Below, in pieces: positions 51,531-59,006 of a stretch of 64,000 bases of DNA. The stretch covers positions 1,116,001-1,180,000 of the forward strand of contig NZ_CP066339.1 of NCBI RefSeq assembly GCF_016406125.1. Reading direction: 5' to 3'. The notes under the pieces are model-generated. The model worked only from the letters and a program-made list of their open reading frames with translations, did no database searches and had not been told where the DNA came from. The first letter of the stretch is position 1, and each line of letters begins with the position of its first letter. A program made the translations under genes and the position numbers. The DNA comes from Alicyclobacillus sp. SO9 (GTDB lineage Bacteria > Bacillota > Bacilli > Alicyclobacillales > Alicyclobacillaceae).

Positions 51531-52304
51531 ATGGCACGTCCACCAAACAAACCAAAACGCAAGTCAAAGAAGGATACTGAGGCCTCGCCGCTGGCTACTA
51601 ATATTATTGTTATTGCAATTGCCATTCCTCTGATTTCTATGATAAGTCTTTACAGCCTTCAAAGTGACAAATGGGTTCACGGGGAGACCTTCTGGCTGAT
51701 AAGCCGCGCTGCTGCCGTGGCGGCTTTCGTGGTTCTTACCTTAATCGTTGTGCTTGGGTTGCTCTTGAGCCATCCAAGAAACAAAGACACGTGGCGCTGG
51801 ACTGTGCACCTTTTGTCATGGCACCAGTCGTTGATGGCAGCTTTGTTCATCCTCATTGGTTTGCACTTATTCTTCACTCTGTCTGACCCGAAGTCAGGTG
51901 TTACATTGCAGCAGGTATGGTTTCCGATTCACGCCCGCTATTATCCTTTGGCCATGGTAGCAGGGGCGGTTGCAGTCTACGGTCTCCTTATCATCATGAT
52001 AAGTCTGGGATTGAGGAGAGTCACAAAAATGTGGTTACCATTGCACAGAATGTCTTGGCTTGTATGGGGACTGGTTTTTGCACATGGGGTTTTTGGCGGA
52101 ACAGATACTGTGCGCTTACAGATGATGTATTGGATATCTGCAGGGGTTGTGGTTGTCACCTTTTACTGGCGCCATTGGGTCAACAATCAAAGGCGTCGAG
52201 CCAATCAAACGCCGCAGCCGGTTCCAGAGAGCACAGGCACTCCGAGCCATGCTCCTGATTTAGCCAGTTCTACAATTTCTAATCCGAAAGGAGGGTCTAT
52301 ATGA
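51531..52304 (+). CDS. Ferric-reductase-like transmembrane cytochrome
   Basis: A 257-residue protein with six or so membrane helices. A lysine-rich N-tail precedes helix 1; histidines inside helices occur at VHLLSWHQSLMAALFILIGLHLFF (cited: LLSWHQSLMAALF and LIGLHLFF) and in WLPLHRMSWLVWGLVFAHGVFGG (cited: LPLHRMSW and FAHGVFGG), the bis-heme ligand pattern of the ferric reductase-like/MsrQ family. It would carry electrons across the membrane through two b hemes. A Pro/Ser/Thr tail follows. ATG 51531 has AAGGAGGG upstream. It is the first gene after the c-di-GMP riboswitch and overlaps the next gene by four bases. Confidence 0.85.
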   Translation: MARPPNKPKRKSKKDTEASPLATNIIVIAIAIPLISMISLYSLQSDKWVHGETFWLISRAAAVAAFVVLTLIVVLGLLLSHPRNKDTWRWTVHLLSWHQSLMAALFILIGLHLFFTLSDPKSGVTLQQVWFPIHARYYPLAMVAGAVAVYGLLIIMISLGLRRVTKMWLPLHRMSWLVWGLVFAHGVFGGTDTVRLQMMYWISAGVVVVTFYWRHWVNNQRRRANQTPQPVPESTGTPSHAPDLASSTISNPKGGSI

Positions 52305-52762
52305 AACCAGCATGGAAACGCGCACTATTAGCCGCAGCCACTCTTGGCTTTGCAGTGACTGGATACGCTGAGGCACAGCCGCTTCACAGATTAATTCCTA
52401 AATCTCCGGGTGCTGCGACTCTGACAAATCAGGATTATGTGTCGCTAAACGCAGCAGTGAAGCAACAAACAGCCGATCTCCAAAAACAGATAAAACAGCT
52501 CACGAGTGAGGTCAAGCAGGCTCAGCAGAGTGATAAAGACGCTAGTGTCTCACTTGAGAAATTGCAAAAACAGGCAGTGTCTCTGCAACAGCAGTTGACG
52601 GCCAAGCAGGTCGCAGCCAAGCAGGCACAGCAACTCGCCTTGGCACGTTCTGCAGCGCAGGCGCGTCAGTTAGCCCAGCGAGTTAGCCCGCCGAAAGTCC
52701 AGAGTGTAACTCGGGCTTCAGGGAAATCTGACGATGATGGTGGTGGCGGACACGATGATTAA
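52301..52762 (+). CDS. Secreted coiled-coil protein with acidic glycine tail
   Basis: A 153-residue protein beginning with a signal or anchor (WKRALLAAATLGFAVTGYAEA), then a long Gln/Lys/Ala-rich coiled coil (residues ~45-125, e.g. QQTADLQKQIKQLTSEVKQA) and a C-terminus ending DDDGGGGHDD. AAAGGAGGG precedes ATG 52301, which overlaps the stop of the cytochrome gene. I know no family. The coiled coil could form a periplasmic-side scaffold for a redox partner; Asp/His at the end may bind metal. Confidence 0.75.
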   Translation: MKPAWKRALLAAATLGFAVTGYAEAQPLHRLIPKSPGAATLTNQDYVSLNAAVKQQTADLQKQIKQLTSEVKQAQQSDKDASVSLEKLQKQAVSLQQQLTAKQVAAKQAQQLALARSAAQARQLAQRVSPPKVQSVTRASGKSDDDGGGGHDD

Positions 52763-53168
52763 ACCTTGGCAAAAAGCGGCACTTAGCGTACTTGCAAGTC
52801 TCGGTATATATGGGATTTTGCTGCACTCCATTGAAGCAAATACACGGAAGTCGAACCATGACGCGGCTCTGATTCGTGCTGAAAAGGAACAGTACCAATT
52901 ACTTGAGACGGAGTTGAAGAAACAACAAGTTGCCTTGGTCCAGTTACATTTGGCACTGACGAAAGAGCACGCTAAAAAACTCCAAATCGAAGCCAAGATG
53001 GCTGATGCGAGAAGTCAAATTGACAAACTCAAGAGTGGAATCCAGGTAGCTGCTGTTCATGTGTCGAATGCACAACACGCGGCTGCCAAGGTATCCGTTC
53101 CGACGCCTTCAGTAACCGTTTCCAATCCTCCGCCAGTACAGGCCACGACAAAAGCGTCAGGCGCGTAG
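52755..53168 (+). CDS. Second secreted or membrane-anchored coiled-coil protein
   Basis: A 137-residue protein with one N-terminal helix (WQKAALSVLASLGIYGILLHSI), a coiled coil (~residues 35-95, KEQYQLLETELKKQQVALVQ) and a Pro/Val/Thr-rich end. I choose ATG 52755, which overlaps the previous stop codon (ATGATTAA), so translation is coupled; earlier in-frame ATG 52734/52737 are possible. It has the same plan as the preceding gene product, suggesting a pair that assembles together. No classical flavinylation motif (DxxTGAT/S) is present, although the protein ends KASGA. Confidence 0.72.
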   Translation: MIKPWQKAALSVLASLGIYGILLHSIEANTRKSNHDAALIRAEKEQYQLLETELKKQQVALVQLHLALTKEHAKKLQIEAKMADARSQIDKLKSGIQVAAVHVSNAQHAAAKVSVPTPSVTVSNPPPVQATTKASGA

Positions 53169-53212
53169 CAGAACGGGTCTCGCGGAACTTCAGACGTGAA
53201 TGGTCTTCAAAA

Positions 53213-53228
53213 TGACGCTTTGGCGTCA
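53213..53228. terminator. Short hairpin between convergent genes
   Basis: TGACGC-TTTG-GCGTCA, overlapping the stop codon of the ApbE gene; on the minus strand it is followed by TTTTG. Confidence 0.55.
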
Positions 53229-54197
53229 GTCTGTCGCAAGCCAAACAATGAAAGGCTCCATGTCTGCATTCATGTGGATATTGCCCGTTTTTGTAATCCA
53301 CAAACAGCGAGGCGTGTAATCCCGCCACAAGGGGGCATCTCTAAATCCGCGAAGCAGAATATATTTAGTCACGACTTCGGCTGTGGCTGCTGAATCTGCC
53401 AGGGCCGTAACTGAGTAGAGCTGGGTTTCTACAGGACTGCCTGTAGCAGGATCGATTAGGTGATGGACTTTCTTACCTTCGTGGACCCATGCATTGCGCC
53501 AGAGGGAACTGGTGCACAGCGCCGTCTTTTGGCCATAGTTTCCAACAGGTGAAGCGACCGCTGAAAGGGTAGACGGATTAAGTGGATTTTCAATACCGAT
53601 GTTCCATGGGTCGCCGGAGTGCTGACAGCCGGACACAACGAGATCGCCGCCTGCATCAATGATATATCCTGCCAGGTTGAACGGGCTGACGGCGGATTCA
53701 ATCATCTCGGCCAAACAGTCTGCGGTGTAGCCTTTGCCAATGCCGCCAAGGTCTATCGGGGTAACTAGCTTAATTTCGCCGTGCTCATTTCTGTGGAATA
53801 CCTTGGCGGGGTCACAGGATGAGGGTTCTGATTGATGGAAGCTGTTGTTAAAGGCAGCGCCGGCGTAGCCAATTTCTTCTAAGCGAGGCAAAATACGCGG
53901 GTCAAAAGCGCATGCTGTCAAATCCATGGCTGCTTCTGCTATCTTTAGCACCTCCTCCATATGAGGAGAGGGCGTTGTCCACTGGTCCATGCTATTTATC
54001 AGGGTCATCAATTCGCTGTCTTGGCGAAAGCGTGATAGAGATTGCTCCAGTTGTTCTGTTTTTTCTTCTAATTGTGTGAGTAGCGCTTCTGTCTCGCCAC
54101 TGTTGATAGGGGTGGAAGAATCAGAATTCGGCCACAAGTCCAGGCGCACTGAAAACCGGGATCCCATGGCGTCATAGCTCCGTTGAAATGTTGTCAT
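53226..54197 (-). CDS. apbE: ApbE-family FMN transferase
   Basis: A 323-residue flavin transferase. It opens with AMGSRFSVRL, has LSRFRQDSELMTLIN, FDPRILPRLEEIGY, the FAD-binding block IDLGGIGKGYTADCLAE, the metal-site IDAGGDLVVSG and the C-terminal HHLIDPATGSP with SVTALADSAATAEVVTKYI. These are the hallmarks of ApbE, which attaches FMN to Ser/Thr of outside redox proteins using FAD. No lipobox or signal is seen; the first residues are MTTFQRSYDAMG. It faces the c-di-GMP-controlled cytochrome operon, where it probably supplies a flavin, but no recognisable target domain is in the window. Confidence 0.93.
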   Translation of the reverse strand: MTTFQRSYDAMGSRFSVRLDLWPNSDSSTPINSGETEALLTQLEEKTEQLEQSLSRFRQDSELMTLINSMDQWTTPSPHMEEVLKIAEAAMDLTACAFDPRILPRLEEIGYAGAAFNNSFHQSEPSSCDPAKVFHRNEHGEIKLVTPIDLGGIGKGYTADCLAEMIESAVSPFNLAGYIIDAGGDLVVSGCQHSGDPWNIGIENPLNPSTLSAVASPVGNYGQKTALCTSSLWRNAWVHEGKKVHHLIDPATGSPVETQLYSVTALADSAATAEVVTKYILLRGFRDAPLWRDYTPRCLWITKTGNIHMNADMEPFIVWLATD

Positions 54198-54448
54198 TCA
54201 CGCTGTTCCTTTCTAACCATCCTACATTTGAATCTATTATAAAACAGTTTTGCACGACATAGGATGCAGGTTTTCAGTCAGGCAGTCAACCGGCAGGTAT
54301 TGCCGCAGCGCCAGTTGATTCTTACACGAGGGCCCCCAAGGGAGGTCCCTATGAAAAAGATTAAAGGCCACCAGTCAAGCTTGGTTCTTTACCGGGCTTG
54401 GCTTTCTGCTATGCTTAAGTCAGTACATAGAGCTGAGAGGGTGTTTCC

Positions 54449-55375
54449 ATGGAGAAGTGGGACGTTTCCAACATGCCGCAAATGTCCGGCAAGGTCGTTG
54501 TGGTTACAGGTGCGAACAGCGGGATTGGGTTTGAGTCCGCAAAAGCATTGGCGGGGAACGGCGCAACCGTTGTGTTAGCTGTACGGAATTTGAAAAAGGG
54601 AATGGAAGCTGCTGATAAAATTCAGCAGATGCACCAAACGGCGAGGGTGAAGGCGCTGACTCTCGATTTAGCCGATCTCGCCAGTATCCGGGCGTTTCCT
54701 GAACAACTGAATCAGGCAGGGTTTGTAAAGTTGGATGTACTGGTCAATAATGCGGGCGTCATGGCGCCGCCGCTCAAAAAGACGACGGATGGATTTGAAC
54801 TTCAGTTTGGAACGAACCACCTTGGTCATTTTGTGCTAACACATCAGCTCTTGCCCTTCTTGAAACAGGAAGGTGGACGCGTGGTATCAGTAAGCAGCAT
54901 GGCACATGTACAGGGACAAATCGACTTTGAGAATTTGGATGCAGCAAAGGGGTATAGTCGCTGGCGCTTCTATGGTCAGAGCAAACTTGCAAACCTTCTG
55001 TTCGCCTACGAGTTGCAAAGGCGCCTGACTGCGGCCGGGTGGCCTGTCATCAGTGTGGCTTGTCACCCAGGCTTTGCTGCGACCAATCTAACCGCTGCAG
55101 GGGTTGGTATGAACATGGGGGTGTTCGGGCGCGGTTTGGCGGCTTTTGCCAATCTATTTGCACAAAGTGCCTATATGGGGGCTTTGCCTACTGTGTACGC
55201 AGCGGTCAATGAAAACCTCCGCGGCGGCGAATACATTGGACCTGTTGGAAAAAGTGGCATGAAGGGCTATCCGGGCATCGTAAAGTCAAATGACCGCTCC
55301 TATGATACTGAGTTGGCGCAGAAACTATGGAGAGTATCAGAGGACTTAACAGGTGTGCACTACAGCTTTGAGTGA
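54449..55375 (+). CDS. SDR family oxidoreductase (retinol dehydrogenase-like)
   Basis: A 308-residue short-chain dehydrogenase. Cofactor motif VTGANSGIGFESAKALA at ~20-36, NNAGVM at ~104, active site SVSSMAH and YGQSKLANLLFAYEL (Y-x3-K), then HPGFAATNL. The layout is that of the retinol dehydrogenase/protochlorophyllide-reductase-like group of classical SDRs, active on lipophilic alcohols or ketones. ATG 54449 has GAGAGGG upstream. It is a single gene; substrate unknown. Confidence 0.88.
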   Translation: MEKWDVSNMPQMSGKVVVVTGANSGIGFESAKALAGNGATVVLAVRNLKKGMEAADKIQQMHQTARVKALTLDLADLASIRAFPEQLNQAGFVKLDVLVNNAGVMAPPLKKTTDGFELQFGTNHLGHFVLTHQLLPFLKQEGGRVVSVSSMAHVQGQIDFENLDAAKGYSRWRFYGQSKLANLLFAYELQRRLTAAGWPVISVACHPGFAATNLTAAGVGMNMGVFGRGLAAFANLFAQSAYMGALPTVYAAVNENLRGGEYIGPVGKSGMKGYPGIVKSNDRSYDTELAQKLWRVSEDLTGVHYSFE

Positions 55376-55521
55376 AATGGACCAATGAGCAGAGACCATT
55401 GGTGGAATGATGATTTCCTCACAAGAGGCAGTAAAAACGGAGGAGGGGAGCGCTGCCAACAGAAACTGTTGAACAGCGCTTCTTTCGCAACCATTTCAAG
55501 CTGGATGCTGACAGTCGTCCG

Positions 55522-57342
55522 TTAGTCGACTTGATACTGGCCTAATTCCTGAATTTCATCTCTCATTTTGTTTTCAGCTTCAGTGCTCATGCCATCAGCA
55601 ACGCTGGTTGTGAGTATACCGTGATTTAAAGTCCAAACACTGCCTTGAAAGTGCTGAATGAACCATCTGTCGTGTGAAACGGCAACCACAGGTCCGGGAA
55701 ACTGATTTAATGCCCGCTCGAACTCCTCGAGAATATCAAAACTGACGTGGTTTGTGGGTTCGTCAATCAAGAGTAGATTCGCCTCCTTTGCCATTAGCTT
55801 TGCAATCATTAGTTTGCGGAGCTGCCCTGGACTCAGAGATGTGACAGGCAAATGAAAGTCCTTGTACTGGAACAGCTGATACGATAGAAGTTTGGAGACA
55901 TGGTCGTCTCGTTGCCCGGGCAATAATTGGCGAAATATGTCTAACAAAGAGAAATCCGACTGATTGCCCTCGTTTCCGGATGCAGGTCTGTCACTGACCG
56001 GGTTGGCTTCGGAACTGTGTTTGATCTGGGGTTGAAACTCTTGTTGGATGTATGCGGCGTGAATGTGCCGGGGGACGAAGACTTCACCCGTTATCTGCAA
56101 GCCGCCCGTCTCATACATGAACCCTCCTGCTGCAGCGTTTGCAATGATATTCAAAAGGGTTGTCTTACCAGCACCGTTGGGGCCTGTCAGAAGGACATGC
56201 TGATGTTTTCCCAGAGTAAGGCTTACATCTTTTAGGATTGCAGCACCGTCGCTCTTAGTAACATTGACGTGGGCAATCGTGACGACCGTAGGGCGGTGCA
56301 CTTGCTCTGCCTGCAGCGACGCAGCAAATTTCATGGGGTCAGGCGGCCTGGGAGTTGGATTTTCCAAAATCTTTTCCAGTTCCACTTCGGCTGCTCGAAC
56401 GCGACTGGAGACTGCGCGCTGAACCTTTTGACCGTGTCCAAAATACGCCATTTTGTTTCCGTCTTTCGGAGGCCGGTTGTGCCCGACTTGTCTGGCTGAT
56501 TCGTATATGCGCAGGCGCAGTTCCTGTATTTTTAACCGCTCGCGTGCATAGCGTTGTTCCCATTGCCGGCGTGCGTCATGTTTTTCCTGAATGTACAAGG
56601 TGTAGTTTCCGCTGTATTCGCGTACCTGGTGGTCAAATTCGTTAACCTCCAGAATTTTAGTAACTGTTTTATCAAGAAAGGTCCTGTCGTGAGAGACTAC
56701 CACTAGGGCCCCTTTAAATGTATTGAGATAGTCTTCCAACCAATTTATCGCTGCGGAGTCTAAGTGGTTCGTTGGCTCGTCGAGGAGCAGTACGTCGGGA
56801 TTCTGAATCAAAGTAGCAGCGAGCCCCAGACGAGTCTTTTCTCCTCCAGACAATGCACTAACTCGTTGATTTTTAGTGAGGTACGACAGTCCCAGTCCAT
56901 GAAGCACTGCTTGAATTCTGTAATCCAACTCATATCCTCCGCAAGCTTCAAACCGTTCGGCCAATTCACCGTATTCTTCCATAATGCGGTTTAGGGATTG
57001 CTGTTCCTTACAGAGACCCATTTGTTTCGTCAATTGTTCCAGGTGAAGTTGAATGGCTCGCAACTGATGCTGGGCTTCTTCAAGCCAACTACCGACCGTA
57101 TGTCTGTCCGAGAATTGTATCGTTTGCGGCAGATAAGCAAAAGTCACGTTGGAGGCACGCCTCACATAACCGTCACTTGGTCCATCGAGGCCCGACATAA
57201 TTTTCATAAGAGTTGATTTCCCAGACCCGTTTGCACCGATGAGTCCGGTACGACTTCCGTGCTGAATGGTAAATGTTGCTTTTGCAATGACTTCTTTATC
57301 ACCAAAAGATTTGGTTACACCGTTTACGGACAGTACCTGCAT
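55522..57342 (-). CDS. ABC-F family ATPase (ribosome protection type)
   Basis: A 606-residue protein with two ABC domains and no membrane helices. First domain: GANGSGKST, LSGGEKTRLGLAATL and LLLDEPTNHLD; second: GPNGAGKTT, LSPGQLRKLMIAKL and LLIDEPTNHVS. The ~90-residue linker between them is charged and helical, as in ABC-F factors that enter the ribosomal E site. It is longer than housekeeping factors such as EttA and could belong to the antibiotic-resistance group, a view supported by the leader hairpin upstream. AAGGAGG precedes ATG 57342. A Ser/Asn-rich insertion sits in the second ABC domain (SSEANPVSDRPASGNEGNQS). Confidence 0.9.
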   Translation of the reverse strand: MQVLSVNGVTKSFGDKEVIAKATFTIQHGSRTGLIGANGSGKSTLMKIMSGLDGPSDGYVRRASNVTFAYLPQTIQFSDRHTVGSWLEEAQHQLRAIQLHLEQLTKQMGLCKEQQSLNRIMEEYGELAERFEACGGYELDYRIQAVLHGLGLSYLTKNQRVSALSGGEKTRLGLAATLIQNPDVLLLDEPTNHLDSAAINWLEDYLNTFKGALVVVSHDRTFLDKTVTKILEVNEFDHQVREYSGNYTLYIQEKHDARRQWEQRYARERLKIQELRLRIYESARQVGHNRPPKDGNKMAYFGHGQKVQRAVSSRVRAAEVELEKILENPTPRPPDPMKFAASLQAEQVHRPTVVTIAHVNVTKSDGAAILKDVSLTLGKHQHVLLTGPNGAGKTTLLNIIANAAAGGFMYETGGLQITGEVFVPRHIHAAYIQQEFQPQIKHSSEANPVSDRPASGNEGNQSDFSLLDIFRQLLPGQRDDHVSKLLSYQLFQYKDFHLPVTSLSPGQLRKLMIAKLMAKEANLLLIDEPTNHVSFDILEEFERALNQFPGPVVAVSHDRWFIQHFQGSVWTLNHGILTTSVADGMSTEAENKMRDEIQELGQYQVD

Positions 57343-57811
57343 ATATTTGACCTCCTTGTATTCAGTTCACGGCTTAAATAGATGTGGTGTACGACGCGTG
57401 ACCTGCAACAAAAAGGCCGTGGTGCAGAATGCCCACGGCAGATGAGAAACATTGAGGTTTTCTAGCGAAAGAATCCGGACCTATACAGCAGCAATAGCGA
57501 CAGCCGTATCAATCAAGTTCCATCCTGAAAAGTACCCAGCTTGTTTCTCCATGAATCATTCAAGCACAAGAGAGCCTTGTCAAACGGAAAGGCAAGTGTA
57601 CATCCAAACGTACACGGTCTTCCTGCAAGAACTCACCGATGCTTGCTGCTGCGTGCAGCGTCTGCATCCAAACCTTATAAGAGCAGGTCTTAGAGTACAA
57701 ACGAATAATCCATGACGATAACTGGATACCACCTTTCTCGATTCATTGACTGTCTGTCATTTTACATCATCAAGTATACCATAGTTTGACAGCAGATTTG
57801 AGATAGAGGGG
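57343..57811 (-). promoter_or_regulatory. Long leader of the ABC-F gene
   Basis: About 470 bases without a convincing gene. On the minus strand the last part is the leader of the ABC-F gene, with an intrinsic terminator at 57409-57439 ahead of the ribosome binding site. A mini-ORF encoding MDYSFVL (near 57712) could act as a leader peptide, but its ribosome binding site is too distant to be persuasive. Confidence 0.45.
57409..57439 (-). terminator. Attenuator-like terminator upstream of the ABC-F gene
   Basis: On the minus strand GCCGTGG (57439-57433) pairs with CCACGGC (57422-57416) and is followed by CTTTTTG. It lies about 70 bases before the ABC-F start, in the untranslated leader, where an antibiotic-stalled ribosome could prevent its formation. 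Confidence 0.65.
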
Positions 57812-58102
57812 CTACGAAATTACTTTTCCTGTATAGTAAGTCACCTTTGCACGAGGCTGCATTTTCTGTCCGCTTTCACCACCGTGATGTTGTTTAAACA
57901 TGTCACTGTGAATGTAGCCTTCGAAAGCCTCTTTGGATTCCCAACGCGATACTGCAAGGAGTGCTCCGTCTTCTTCCGTCCAGAGTTCGAAACCAAGAAA
58001 GCCGTCAAATTCCTTCAAATTAGGTGCATTATGTGCGAAACCTTGCTGCATCTTTTGTTGTTCTTCTTCTGAGACTTCAATCCGGTTTGCGGCAATAAAC
58101 AT
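57812..58102 (-). CDS. IsdG/HmoB-like antibiotic biosynthesis monooxygenase
   Basis: A 96-residue ferredoxin-like ABM-domain protein. The N-terminal AANRIEVSEE, FDGFLGFELWTEED, AVSRWESKEAFEGYIHS and HGG match heme-degrading monooxygenases, and the Asn-Trp-His triad seems present (N7, the Trp of SRWES and a His near 66). Bacillus HmoA/HmoB are close in size and pattern. It may open heme to release iron or act on another substrate. ATG 58102 has AGGAGG upstream. Divergent from the PadR gene. Confidence 0.85.
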   Translation of the reverse strand: MFIAANRIEVSEEEQQKMQQGFAHNAPNLKEFDGFLGFELWTEEDGALLAVSRWESKEAFEGYIHSDMFKQHHGGESGQKMQPRAKVTYYTGKVIS

Positions 58103-58209
58103 GGTTCGATCAACCTCCTGGTATTTGTGGTTATGTTACAATTGAATTGACAATCCTATAATGTTGAAACATCCTTGACAGTTTTCAGTATAATGTACTC
58201 GATGATGAG

Positions 58210-58225
58210 TAGTCAAATTCGACTA
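58210..58225. promoter_or_regulatory. Palindrome in the promoter region of the PadR gene
   Basis: TAGTC-N6-GACTA (58210-58225) lies between the divergent monooxygenase and PadR genes. It could be an operator of the PadR protein; the arms are short, so this is tentative. Confidence 0.4.
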
Positions 58226-58337
58226 ATTGCTGAGACGGACCATAATTGACATGGATAACTGAGGTCGACCTGCTGAGATTCCGAAACGGACTCGACTCGT
58301 TCCGATAGCATGTTGACTTTAATTTGGGGGAAGAATC

Positions 58338-58859
58338 ATGGATGAACGGAGCCTGCTGTTGTTGGGTATGCTGAGAACGCAAAGCCAGCACGGCTATCAA
58401 ATTAATGAATTTATTGAGCAAAATCTGTCTCGCGTTATTGACATTAAACGTTCTACTGCGTATTCCATTTTGGATAGGCTTAGTGCCGCCGGCTATGTAG
58501 ATGTGACTGTGGAGCAGGAGGGAAATAGACCACCGCGCAAAGTCTACGCCATCACGCCTCAGGGGGAGGCACAATTTTATGAGTTGCTTAGGGAGAATTT
58601 GACGGAAGCTGAAGGTTTGTCTTCTCCTTACGATATTGGCCTGATGTTTTTGGATGCTTTGTCTCAGGAAGAGGCTCTCGCCGCGGTGAAGACTCGCATC
58701 GAAAAACTGCAGTATTGGACAGAGATGTATGAAAATGCACCAAGACATGGATTTGGCGTTGGCGTCGACTTAGCAGTAGAGCACCGTCTGATGCTGGTGA
58801 AAGCTGAATTGGACTGGCTCAAATCCGTGAGAAATCGAATTGGGTCCGCACAACGCTAA
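58338..58859 (+). CDS. PadR-family transcriptional regulator
   Basis: A 173-residue regulator. The N-terminal winged helix (1-85) starts LLLLGMLRTQSQHGYQINEFI and contains STAYSILDRLSAAGYVDV and RPPRKVYAITPQGEAQFYEL, the standard PadR pattern. The C-terminal part (~90-165) is a helical dimerisation domain of the PadR-s2/Vir_act_alpha size. It usually represses genes for phenolic stress or efflux. The neighbours are an IsdG-like gene (divergent) and an acyl-CoA ligase (148 bases downstream). GGGGGAAG stands upstream of ATG 58338. Confidence 0.92.
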   Translation: MDERSLLLLGMLRTQSQHGYQINEFIEQNLSRVIDIKRSTAYSILDRLSAAGYVDVTVEQEGNRPPRKVYAITPQGEAQFYELLRENLTEAEGLSSPYDIGLMFLDALSQEEALAAVKTRIEKLQYWTEMYENAPRHGFGVGVDLAVEHRLMLVKAELDWLKSVRNRIGSAQR

Positions 58860-59006
58860 AAAGGGCATGGGTCCTGTATCGTTTCGGGAGGATACGTTAT
58901 GTCTTTTTGCAGATCAGTCTCACATCAAATTTTGGACAGGAGTACCCACATTTAACTGAATATTAGTATAATAATGTTAGAACACAATACTAAAGGAGGG
59001 CTTGAT

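Noticed and set aside
52755-53168. C-terminal KASGA as an ApbE flavinylation site
   Set aside because: The canonical motif needs D-x-x-(S/T)-G-A-(S/T) within an FMN-binding domain; neither the Asp nor the domain is present.
57343-57811. T-box riboswitch in the ABC-F leader
   Set aside because: A faint AGG-TGG-like string occurs, but the conserved T-box sequence and specifier stem are not seen, and the gene is not amino-acid related.
58141-58200. TTGACA/TATAAT promoter for the PadR gene
   Set aside because: The hexamers present are only 4 or 8 bases apart and cannot work as a sigma-A promoter.
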